64,000 nucleotides of DNA from Actinomycetes bacterium (GTDB taxonomy: Bacteria; Actinomycetota; Acidimicrobiia; Acidimicrobiales; Palsa-688): positions 1 through 64,000 of the forward strand of contig JAJZIY010000004.1 of NCBI GenBank assembly GCA_021828475.1, given 5' to 3'. The stretch's first letter is position 1; each line of letters starts with the position of its first letter. This document shows positions 24,046 to 31,570 of the stretch, one piece after another. Made by a program: the position numbers and the translations under genes. The notes beneath the pieces are model-generated. The model saw nothing but the letters and a program-made list of their open reading frames with translations, had not been told where the DNA came from and searched no databases.

Positions 24046-26212
24046 AGCCGGCACCTGCCGCCTCAGTGGAGGCCTCGCCCCGCCGCACGGACCGGGGCGA
24101 GGCCTCCACGCGCAGGAGCCGGGCCGCCGCGCCCGGCAGCCACCAGTTCCAACGGCCTGCCAACGACATGAGGCTGGGCATCAGTAGGCCGCGCACGAGC
24201 GTGGCGTCCAGCAGGACTCCCAGGGCCAGGCCGGTACCGAGCTCCTGCAGGCCGGCCACCCGGCCTCCGAACATACCGGCCAGGGCCCCGACCATGACGA
24301 GGGCCGCGACCGTGACCACCCTCCCGGTGCGGGCCAGGCCCTGCACTACGGCAGCCCGGTTGGTCGCTCCCGCGTCCCAGGCCTCGCGCATTGCGGAGAC
24401 GAAGAAGACCTCGTAGTCCATTGACAAGCCGAAGAGCAGGGCGAAGAGGAACACGGGCACCCAGCCCTCGACCTGGCCGACGTGATAAAGGTGCAAGAGG
24501 CGGGCGCCGGCTCCGTAACGGAACACCAGCACGATCGCCCCGTAGGCGCAGGCGACCGACACCGCGTCGAGGGCGAGCGCCATGAGGGGCAACAGCAGCG
24601 AGCGTGTGGCCCGGGCCAGCAGCACGAAGGCGACGGCGGCCACCAGGGCCACCACCCGGGGAAAGACGCCGTAGACGGCCGCCAGGAACTGCTCACCCTG
24701 GGCCGGTGGGCCGCCAACGTAGACACGGGCACCGGGTGGGAAGCGGGCCTGGGGCACCAGGCGCGAGAGCGTGTCGCGGGCCAGGGCCTGCGAAGCAGCG
24801 CCGCCGAAATCGTCCCGGGCGACGACGACCGTCCTGCGGTAGCGTCCGTGGCCGGCGACGTACTGGCCCTTGTCGCCGATGGCGACCACGAAGACGTCGG
24901 ACCGGGCCAACAGCTCGTTCGCCAGCCGGTTCGTCGCCGCGTCCATGGCGGGCGTCAAGGCCAGTCCCGGCCCCCCGGAGTCGACCACGACCTCCATCGG
25001 GGTGGCGACTCCCGGGCCGACCCGGCTCCGCAGCAGCTGGAGGCCGCGGGCAGCCGGCATCGAAGCAGGGATGGCCGTGACAGAGGCAGGGGTGAGCCGC
25101 AACGCGGTGGCCGGGGCGGCCAGGGCGACGGCAACCACCAGGCCGGCGGCGAGGGCGCGGCCGGGGTGGCGTACCACCAGGGTGGCCCAGCGTTCCCATC
25201 CGCCGGGGCGGCCGGTGCCGGTCGGGGCGGTCCCGGGAGGCAGGCGCCCAGGCCCGGCCCCGGCCAGGGCGCGCCGGCCGAGCACTGCCAGCAAGGCTGG
25301 TTGCAGGGTCAGAGCCGCAGCCACCGAGACCAGGGGCACCAGCAGGCCTGCGACCGCCAACGACTGGATGAACGGCACGGGCACCAGCGCCAGGAACGCG
25401 AGCCCGGAGGCTACGGCCAGCCCCGAGACGACCACGGTGCGGCCGGCTGTGGCCATGGTGGCCGCGACGGCATCGGTCACCGCTTTGCCGGCGAGCTCCT
25501 GGCGGTAGCGGTGGACGATCAGCAGTGAGTAGTCGACGGCCAGTCCCAGGCCGATCAGCTCCACCAGGTTGGGGATGTACAGGACCATCAGCCACAGGTG
25601 GGCCAGTACGTAGACGATGCCCAAGGTGACGCCGGTGGTGGCCAGGGCGACGGCGAAAGGGACGGCGACGGCGACGGAGCGGCCCAGCGCTGCCACCAGC
25701 AGCAAGAGCGCCGCGGCAACGGCCACGGCCTCGCCCACGCGCAGGTCGGTGGCCAGGTACCCGCTCATGTCGTACTGCAGTGCGGGCGTCCCGGTGACAT
25801 AGGCGCGGCCGAGCCCGGCGCGCCCGAGGGCGCGGCGCAGTGCCGGTACGTACGACGCCGCCCGGTCCAGGCCGAGCCGGGAGCCCACGTTGGCGTAGAC
25901 GACCCCCGACGCCTCCTGGGGCGCCGAAGCGTGCGCCGTCGGCACGGCCCGGGCCGCGGCAGTGACGCCGCGCCGCATCGCCTCCACGGCGGCACGCTCG
26001 CTGATGCGCCCGCTCGTGCCCAGCACGACCGTGTAGGTGCCCTCGACGTTCTCACCGAAGTCCCGGGTGAGCACGGCGTTGGCGGCCTGCGAGCTGCTTG
26101 CCGGCACTGCCAGAGAAGTCGACAGCAGCGCCGAGAGGTGCACGCTCGCGAGCGCGCCCAGGCCGGCGGCGAGAGCCCACGCGGCTATGAACAGTGCGGG
26201 GCGGCGCGCCAC
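24029..26212 (-). CDS. MMPL/RND-family membrane transporter
   Basis: A 727-residue protein with the RND two-fold layout: TM1, a large extracytoplasmic loop, TM2-6, a loop containing LTPASVTAIPASMPAARGLQLL, and TM7-12. Typical MMPL sequences include LGLAVDYSLLIVHRYR (TM4 region) and LFGLSMDYEVFFVSAMREAW near the C-terminus; the Asp-Tyr pairs belong to the proton-relay region. Family members export lipids or other hydrophobic compounds to the envelope. The GTG at 26212 follows the zinc-ribbon gene stop by 25 bases, so the two may be co-transcribed. The last 15-20 codons are spread over a strong hairpin and overlap the convergent secreted-protein gene by 17 bases. Confidence 0.85.
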   Translation of the reverse strand: MARRPALFIAAWALAAGLGALASVHLSALLSTSLAVPASSSQAANAVLTRDFGENVEGTYTVVLGTSGRISERAAVEAMRRGVTAAARAVPTAHASAPQEASGVVYANVGSRLGLDRAASYVPALRRALGRAGLGRAYVTGTPALQYDMSGYLATDLRVGEAVAVAAALLLLVAALGRSVAVAVPFAVALATTGVTLGIVYVLAHLWLMVLYIPNLVELIGLGLAVDYSLLIVHRYRQELAGKAVTDAVAATMATAGRTVVVSGLAVASGLAFLALVPVPFIQSLAVAGLLVPLVSVAAALTLQPALLAVLGRRALAGAGPGRLPPGTAPTGTGRPGGWERWATLVVRHPGRALAAGLVVAVALAAPATALRLTPASVTAIPASMPAARGLQLLRSRVGPGVATPMEVVVDSGGPGLALTPAMDAATNRLANELLARSDVFVVAIGDKGQYVAGHGRYRRTVVVARDDFGGAASQALARDTLSRLVPQARFPPGARVYVGGPPAQGEQFLAAVYGVFPRVVALVAAVAFVLLARATRSLLLPLMALALDAVSVACAYGAIVLVFRYGAGARLLHLYHVGQVEGWVPVFLFALLFGLSMDYEVFFVSAMREAWDAGATNRAAVVQGLARTGRVVTVAALVMVGALAGMFGGRVAGLQELGTGLALGVLLDATLVRGLLMPSLMSLAGRWNWWLPGAAARLLRVEASPRSVRRGEASTEAAGAGSTSRR
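24066..24109. terminator. 17-bp perfect hairpin between convergent genes, inside the MMPL 3' coding end
   Basis: GTGGAGGCCTCGCCCCG (24066-24082) is the exact reverse complement of 24093-24109, with a 10-base loop. It lies 21 bases after the secreted-protein stop and also within the last codons of the minus-strand MMPL gene (VEASP...GEAST). Its stem is the longest noted in the window and it probably acts as a terminator for the plus-strand gene, perhaps both. Confidence 0.65.
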
Positions 26213-26237
26213 GACGCCCGCCCAGCGCGCCAGCGTC

Positions 26238-26459
26238 TCAGTCGTCCTTGGTGGCGACGTGGTTCGGGACCACGTTCATCTTCGGCTCGAACATCGTGCG
26301 CTCCGCCTCCGGCGCTCCGGTGCTCTCCGAACCCTGTTCGGCTCTCAACTGTCGGCGGCACGCCTCGCACGGGCCGTAGAAGCGCTCGGTGACGGGCGAC
26401 GAGCACCGCGGGCAGGCAAAGCTCAGGGGGGCCTCGTCGTTGACCAGTCCGGGCGCCAT
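26238..26459 (-). CDS. Small zinc-ribbon protein
   Basis: A 73-residue protein starting at ATG 26459 with APLSFACPRCSSPVTERFYGPCEACRRQLR: two CxxC pairs 15 residues apart, a classic zinc ribbon. The C-terminal half is acidic and polar, ending PKMNVVPNHVATKDD. Similar short proteins are common in actinobacteria without a known role. An upstream in-frame GTG would add about 19 unconvincing residues. It lies 67 bases downstream of hypF on the same strand and 25 bases upstream of the MMPL gene, so it may belong to either transcription unit. Confidence 0.65.
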   Translation of the reverse strand: MAPGLVNDEAPLSFACPRCSSPVTERFYGPCEACRRQLRAEQGSESTGAPEAERTMFEPKMNVVPNHVATKDD

Positions 26460-26526
26460 GACCGTGAATGCTAGTTCTGGCGGCTCGCCGCTCCTCTCGA
26501 CACGCCCGCCGGTCACGGTCCCAACC

Positions 26527-28851
26527 CTAGGTGCGCAGCCTGAGCCGGGTGGAGGCAACCGCCACCTGCCCCAGGCTGATGCCACCGTCGTTCGGAGGCA
26601 CAGCCGTGCTGGTCAGCACCGTGAAGCCCCGGGCCTCCAGGCCGTCGAGCACCAGGCCGCTCAGCAGGGCGTTCTGGAACACGCCCCCGCAGAGAGCGAC
26701 CACGTCCAGGCCACCGGCCAGTTCGCGCCCGCGCTCGCACGCTGCCACCACCATCGAGGCGACGGTGGCGTGGGCGCGCCGGGCCACGACATCGGGTGGT
26801 GTCCCGGTGAGCCGGTCGGCCACCGCCGATGCGAAGAGCGCCGTGCCGGGCAGTACGAAGGGCTCGCCGTCCGTGACGCTGAAGCCGTAGGGCCCGACGA
26901 CGCCGCCGCAGGCCGTGGCCAGTGTCTCGAGCTCGACGGCGGCCTGGCCCTCGTAGCCGGCGACGTCGCGCTCGCACAGCAGCGCCCCCAGGGCGTCGAA
27001 CAGGCGGCCGGCGCTCGACGCCACCGGGGCGCCCGGTACCGTCGCCGAGGGGGCAGCGGCCCTACCCATCCGGGCCAGCGAGACCACGGGGCCCCACAGG
27101 TCGGCGTGCCTGAGCGGCAGGGCCAAGCCTGACGGCAGGTCGTCACCGTAGGCCGCGTCCAGGTAGGCGGCGGCCATGCGCCAGGGCTGGCGCACGGCGG
27201 CCACACCACCAGGCAGCGCCATGCGCTCCAGGTGCCCGATGCGCCGGTAGCCGGCCAGATCGGCGAGCATGATCTCCCCGCCCCACAGTGTCCCGTCGTC
27301 GCCCAGGCCGAGGCCGTCGAAGGCTACCCCGATGGCCGGGCCCTCGTGCCCGCCGGTGGCCAGGCAGGCGGCCACGTGGGCGTGGTGGTGCTGCACGGCC
27401 ATCAGTTCGACACCGCTGCGGGCAAGTGCGTACTTGGTGGAGAGGTACTCGGGGTGCAGGTCGTGGGCGACGACCGCCGGCTGCGCCTCGAAGAGGCGGC
27501 AGAAGTGCTCGATACCCTCCTCGAACGAGCGCAGGGTCGGGTAGTTCTCCAGGTCGCCGATGTGGTGCGAGACGAAGGCCCGGTCCCCTTCGAGCAGACA
27601 GAACGTGCTCTTGAGCTCCGCCCCGACGCCCAGTACCGGCACCGGGGAGGTGGCCTGCATGTGCACCGGGCGAGGCACGAAACCGCGCGAACGGCGCAGC
27701 AGTACGGTGCGCCCGGCCACGACCCGGGCGACGGAGTCGTCGGTGCGCATGTGTATGGGCCGGTCGTGCAACAAGAAGGCATCGGCGATACCGCCCAGGC
27801 GGGACAGGGCGTCCTCGTCGGTGTAGGCGATCGGCTCGTCGGAGACGTTGCCGCTCGTCAGCACGAACGGCTCGCCGAGGCGGGCGGCCAGCAGGTGGTG
27901 CAGGCCGCTGTAGGGCAGCATGACGCCGAGAGTGGCACTGGTGGGGGCCACGGCCCGTGCGCATGTGGCCCCGGGCCGGCGCTCGGCCAGCACGATCGGC
28001 CTCTCGGGGGAGCTCAGCAGCGCTTCCTCTGCTTCACTCAGCGTGCACAGCCGCCGGGCCGCTGCGATGTCGGCGACCATCACCGCGAAAGGCTTGTCCT
28101 CTCGGTGCTTGCGGCTGCGCAGGTTGCCCACCGCCAGGTCGGAGGAGGCCAGGGCAGCCAGGTGGAAGCCACCGAGGCCCTTGACGGCGACGACTTTGTC
28201 AGCCCAGAGCAGCTGGACGAGGTCCTCGAGGGCGTCTGGCCCGCCGGCCAGGGGGTGCCCGGTGGCGTCGACGAGGCTCAGGCGGGGCCCGCATTCGGGG
28301 CAGCAGGTGGGCTGGGCGTGGTACCGGCGGTCGGCGGGGCCCTCGTACTCGGCGCGGCACGCCGGGCACATCTCGAAGGTGGCCATGGTGGTGTTGGCCC
28401 GGTCGTAGGGCGTCGAGGTCACGATCGTGAAGCGGGGCCCACAGTTGGTGCAGTTGACGAACGGGTAGCCGTACCGGCGGTCGGACGGGTCGAACAGCTC
28501 CGCCAGGCAGTCGGCGCACGTGGCCGTGTCGGGGGCGACGAGCGTGCGCCCGCCGGGCCGGGCTCCGGCGGTGCTGGCCAGGATGTGGAAACCGTCGAGG
28601 TCGCCTGCGCCGACCCGGCCGGTGGCGATCTCGATCGCCTCGATCTCCGCGAGCGGGGGTGCGTCCGCCAGCAGCCGGCGCATGAACTCGCCGAGGGGAA
28701 CTGCCTCACCCGACACGTCGATGAGCACCCCTTCGGCGTCGTTGCGCACGCTGCCGCTCAGGCCCAGTTCGATGGCCAGGTTGTGGACGAAGGGCCTGAA
28801 ACCAACGCCCTGGACGACGCCTCTGGCCCGGACCGCCAGCCGGGAGACCAT
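26527..28851 (-). CDS. hypF: Carbamoyltransferase HypF, [NiFe]-hydrogenase maturation
   Basis: A 774-residue enzyme that activates carbamoyl phosphate and transfers the carbamoyl group to HypE, the source of cyanide ligands of the [NiFe] centre. Domains in order: acylphosphatase (RARGVVQGVGFRPFVHNLA), two zinc-finger units (CADCLAELFDP with NCTNCGPRF, and CPACRAEYEG with CCPECGPRL), the YrdC-like domain (KGLGGFHLAALA, KHREDKPFAVMV) and the Kae1-like carbamoyltransferase (VAHDLHPEYLSTKYA, AVQHHHAHVAACL, GVAFDGLGLGDDGTLWGGE, LCGGVFQN). All parts are complete. ATG 28851 is one base past the hypE stop (TGAGATG), showing translational coupling. Upstream extension of the frame covers hypE and is not real. 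Confidence 0.95.
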   Translation of the reverse strand: MVSRLAVRARGVVQGVGFRPFVHNLAIELGLSGSVRNDAEGVLIDVSGEAVPLGEFMRRLLADAPPLAEIEAIEIATGRVGAGDLDGFHILASTAGARPGGRTLVAPDTATCADCLAELFDPSDRRYGYPFVNCTNCGPRFTIVTSTPYDRANTTMATFEMCPACRAEYEGPADRRYHAQPTCCPECGPRLSLVDATGHPLAGGPDALEDLVQLLWADKVVAVKGLGGFHLAALASSDLAVGNLRSRKHREDKPFAVMVADIAAARRLCTLSEAEEALLSSPERPIVLAERRPGATCARAVAPTSATLGVMLPYSGLHHLLAARLGEPFVLTSGNVSDEPIAYTDEDALSRLGGIADAFLLHDRPIHMRTDDSVARVVAGRTVLLRRSRGFVPRPVHMQATSPVPVLGVGAELKSTFCLLEGDRAFVSHHIGDLENYPTLRSFEEGIEHFCRLFEAQPAVVAHDLHPEYLSTKYALARSGVELMAVQHHHAHVAACLATGGHEGPAIGVAFDGLGLGDDGTLWGGEIMLADLAGYRRIGHLERMALPGGVAAVRQPWRMAAAYLDAAYGDDLPSGLALPLRHADLWGPVVSLARMGRAAAPSATVPGAPVASSAGRLFDALGALLCERDVAGYEGQAAVELETLATACGGVVGPYGFSVTDGEPFVLPGTALFASAVADRLTGTPPDVVARRAHATVASMVVAACERGRELAGGLDVVALCGGVFQNALLSGLVLDGLEARGFTVLTSTAVPPNDGGISLGQVAVASTRLRLRT

Positions 28852-28852
28852 C

Positions 28853-29902
28853 TCAGCAGATCCGCGGGAGGGGGTCGCCGACCAGCATGTCGACCACCCG
28901 GGGCCCTCCGAAGCCGGTGGCCTCGAGGACCAGACCGGCCGGGCCGGCCACCACCTCGCCGATGTCGACGCTCCCGGCCCCCTGGGCGTGGGCGCGCATG
29001 GCCTCGAGGGCGGCCCGGGAGCGTTCGGGGGCCACGAAGGCCACCATGCGGCCTTCGCAGGCCACGTAGAGAGGGTCGAGCCCGAGCAGCTCGCAGACGC
29101 CCCGCACCGGTTCGCGAACGGGTACACGGTCGCCTTCGACGACGACACCGACGCCGGAGGCGGAGGCGATCTCGTTGAGCACCGTGGCCAGGCCGCCCCT
29201 GGTCGGGTCCCGTAGGCAGTGCACGCCGTCACCGGCTGCTGCCAGCAGGTCGTGGACGAGGCCGGCGAGCGGGGCTGTGTCCGACAGGACATCGGCACTC
29301 AGCCCCAGGTCGCCCCGGGCCAGCATCACGGCGGTGCCGTGGTCCCCGATGGGGCCCGAGACCAGCACCCGGTCGCCCGGCTTGGCGGCTGCGGGGGAGA
29401 GCCCTGCGCCCTGGCCGCTCACCAGGCCGATCCCAGAGGTGTTCACGTAGCACCCGTCACCCTTGCCCCGCTGGACCACCTTGGTGTCGCCGGTCACGAC
29501 CGGCACGCCGGCGGCGAGAGCGGCGGCGCTCATGGCCTCGGCCAACCGGCGCAGGTCGGCCAGGGCGAACCCCTCCTCGATGATGAACCCGGCGGAGATG
29601 GCCACCGGGGTGGCCCCGCAGGCAGCCAGGTCGTTGACCGTCCCGTTGACGGCCAGGTCGCCCAGGCATCCGCCCGGGAAGAACAGCGGCGACACGACGA
29701 ACGAATCAGTGCTGAAAGCCAGGTGACCGGCAGGAGTGGCGACGATGGCCCCGTCTCCCAGGGGGGCGAGGGCCGGGTTGGCGAACGCATCCACGAACAC
29801 CGACTGCACCAGTGCGCGAGATGCCTTGCCTCCTGCCCCGTGAGCCATGGTGACGACGTCGGTGCCCACTGCGACGGGCGAGGGTAGGGAGCGCTCTGTC
29901 AT
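28853..29902 (-). CDS. hypE: HypE, carbamoyl dehydratase in hydrogenase cyanide synthesis
   Basis: A 349-residue PurM/ThiL-type protein that dehydrates the HypF-transferred carbamoyl on its C-terminal Cys to a thiocyanate. Present are MAHGAGGKASRALVQ, STDSFVVSPLFFPGG, GDLAVNGTVNDLAACGA, VTGDTKVVQRGKGDG, RDPTRGGLATVLNEIA and the required C-terminal PRIC ending in the acceptor Cys. ATG 29902 overlaps the hypD stop by 4 bases (ATGA), so the longer frame upstream is rejected. It is the third gene of the hypCDEF operon. Confidence 0.95.
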   Translation of the reverse strand: MTERSLPSPVAVGTDVVTMAHGAGGKASRALVQSVFVDAFANPALAPLGDGAIVATPAGHLAFSTDSFVVSPLFFPGGCLGDLAVNGTVNDLAACGATPVAISAGFIIEEGFALADLRRLAEAMSAAALAAGVPVVTGDTKVVQRGKGDGCYVNTSGIGLVSGQGAGLSPAAAKPGDRVLVSGPIGDHGTAVMLARGDLGLSADVLSDTAPLAGLVHDLLAAAGDGVHCLRDPTRGGLATVLNEIASASGVGVVVEGDRVPVREPVRGVCELLGLDPLYVACEGRMVAFVAPERSRAALEAMRAHAQGAGSVDIGEVVAGPAGLVLEATGFGGPRVVDMLVGDPLPRIC

Positions 29903-31026
29903 CCGCGACCTGCCATCTGTGCTCGTGGGCGGTTGCCCCGCCCGAAGTTGTAGTAGGCGGCGCAGGCCCCCTCGCTGGAAACCATGCAGGTACCTATCGG
30001 CTTCTCCGGTGTGCAGGCAGTGCCGAATACCCGGCACTCCCAGGGCTGGATCATGCCCCGCAGCACCTGGCCGCACTGGCAGGCGCGCGGGTCGCCGACG
30101 CGGACGCCCGGGATCTCGAAGCGCAGCTCAGCGTCGAAGGCGGCGAAGCGGTCCCGCAGCCGCAGGCCCGACCAGGCCACGTCGCCCAGCCCGCGCCATT
30201 CGAAGCTCGGGCGGAGCTCCATCGTCTCGTCGACGACCTGCTGGGCGCGGCGGTTGCCCTCCTCGGTCACGACCCGCCGGTACTGGTTCTCCACCTCGCA
30301 GCGGCCTTCGACCAGCTGGAGCAGGAGCATGTGCACGGCTTGCAGCAGGTCGAGGGGCTCGAAACCCGATACGACCACCGGCTTGGCGTAGCCCTCGGTG
30401 ATTTCCCTGTACGGGCGGCAGCCGATCACGGCCGACACATGCCCGGGGCCGATGAAACCGTCGATGCTGACCTCGTCGGAGTCGAGGATGGCCCGCAGAG
30501 GGGGCACGACGGTGACGTGGTTGCAGAAGACGCTGAAGTTGCGGACGTCGCGTGCCTCCGCCTGCAGCAGTGTCATGGCCGTCGAAGGCGCGGTCGTCTC
30601 GAAGCCCACGGCGAGGAACACCACCTGGCGTCCGGGTAGTTGCTCGGCCAGGTGCAGCGCGTCCAATGGCGAATAGACAACCCTCACGTCCGCACCGGCC
30701 GCCTTCGCGTCGAGGAGCGAGCGCTTGGCCGAGGGGACCCGCAGCATGTCGCCGAAACAGGTCATCGTGACGCCCGGTGTGCAAGCGAGCGAGATGGCAT
30801 CGTTGACCCGCCCCATGGGGATCACGCAGACCGGGCAGCCGGGCCCGTGGACGAGCTCGACGCCCTCGGGCAGGTAGGCCTCCAGGCCGTGCTTGTAGAT
30901 GGTGTGGGTGTGCCCCCCGCAGATCTCCATGATCTTGTAACGAGCGCCCGGTGGGCATGTGCCCGAGATGCGGGCGGCGAGCGCCGCCGCCTTCGAGCGG
31001 TCCCTGTACTCGTCGACGTAGCGCAT
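29899..31026 (-). CDS. hypD: HypD, Fe(CN)2CO assembly scaffold
   Basis: A 375-residue iron-sulfur protein that, with HypC, assembles the Fe(CN)2CO unit of [NiFe] hydrogenases. Conserved segments are all present: MEICGGHTHTIYKHGLEAYLP, VHGPGCPVCVIPMG, TCFGDMLRVP, VGFETTAPSTA, the FIGPGHVSAVIG loop, VSGFEPLDLL and the C-terminal Cys cluster with ACQCGQVLRG, MIQPWECRVFG and EGACAAYYNFGR. Its ATG shares one base with the hypC stop (TGATG) and its own stop overlaps hypE. Confidence 0.95.
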   Translation of the reverse strand: MRYVDEYRDRSKAAALAARISGTCPPGARYKIMEICGGHTHTIYKHGLEAYLPEGVELVHGPGCPVCVIPMGRVNDAISLACTPGVTMTCFGDMLRVPSAKRSLLDAKAAGADVRVVYSPLDALHLAEQLPGRQVVFLAVGFETTAPSTAMTLLQAEARDVRNFSVFCNHVTVVPPLRAILDSDEVSIDGFIGPGHVSAVIGCRPYREITEGYAKPVVVSGFEPLDLLQAVHMLLLQLVEGRCEVENQYRRVVTEEGNRRAQQVVDETMELRPSFEWRGLGDVAWSGLRLRDRFAAFDAELRFEIPGVRVGDPRACQCGQVLRGMIQPWECRVFGTACTPEKPIGTCMVSSEGACAAYYNFGRGNRPRAQMAGRG

Positions 31027-31424
31027 CAGCCTGGCCCCTCCCGGCCCTCAGCGGCGCCGGGTCGGGTGCCTGGCGTGGCCGGCCGGGCAGTGGCAGCCGC
31101 CCCGGCCGGTGCGCCCGCGGTCCCGGCGGAGCCCGTCGCAGCGCCGCTCGAGGTTGCCGAGCGCGCCATGGCATCGAGCTCGTCGGCGTAGACGGTCTCC
31201 AGGCTCGCCAGGTCGCGCAAGGTGGCCAACGCCTCGTCCTCGTCGAGGCGTGCCAGGGCGAAGCCGACGTGGATGAGGACCCAGTCGCCGACACCCAGGC
31301 CCTCGTCCTGCAGGAGCGCCGTGTTGACCCGCCGGCGCGCTCCGCCGACCTCTACCAACGCACTGGGGCCGCCGCCGTCGGTGTCGTCGACGCCCACGAC
31401 CAGTCCAGGAACTCCCAAGCACAT
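31026..31424 (-). CDS. hypC: HypC/HupF hydrogenase chaperone with long Ala/Gly tail
   Basis: Small chaperone that carries the iron ligand unit with HypD to the hydrogenase large subunit. The essential N-terminus MCLGVPG places Cys at position 2, which selects ATG 31424 over the GTG one codon upstream. The core runs to about residue 90 (DWVLIHVGFALARLDEDEA). A further 40 or so residues rich in Ala, Gly, Pro and Thr follow; HypC proteins normally end near 75-95, so this tail is unusual. First gene of hypCDEF. A TACGGT hexamer and a DosR-like box are upstream, and the predicted transcription start is within 2-3 bases of the ATG, suggesting a leaderless mRNA. Confidence 0.9.
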   Translation of the reverse strand: MCLGVPGLVVGVDDTDGGGPSALVEVGGARRRVNTALLQDEGLGVGDWVLIHVGFALARLDEDEALATLRDLASLETVYADELDAMARSATSSGAATGSAGTAGAPAGAAATARPATPGTRPGAAEGREGPG

Positions 31425-31432
31425 CACCGGCT

Positions 31433-31476
31433 ACCGTACGGTCCGGGACTGCCCGCCGGGCAGGGACCTATGGCCC
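31433..31476 (-). promoter_or_regulatory. hypC promoter: DosR-like box 31463-31476 and -10 TACGGT
   Basis: The box reads GGGACCTATGGCCC on the plus strand, matching 11 of 14 positions of the DosR core GGGACTWWAGTCCC. On the minus strand TACGGT (31438 down to 31433) fits TANNNT. The box centre is 36.5 bp from the last -10 base, the same spacing as in the hoxE and nifJ promoters. The implied start of transcription is about 31426. Confidence 0.6.
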
Positions 31477-31570
31477 GCCCGGCAGGGCCGACGGTGAGGT
31501 ACGCCTAACCGTGCGGGCGCGTCGCGCCACCGTGGCGCGCGGGCCCGCCCACCAGGCTCACAGGCCCGGT

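Noticed and set aside
29903-30076. Upstream extension of hypE
   Set aside because: It overlaps the end of hypD and is not HypE-like; the ATGA overlap at 29899-29902 gives the expected N-terminus.
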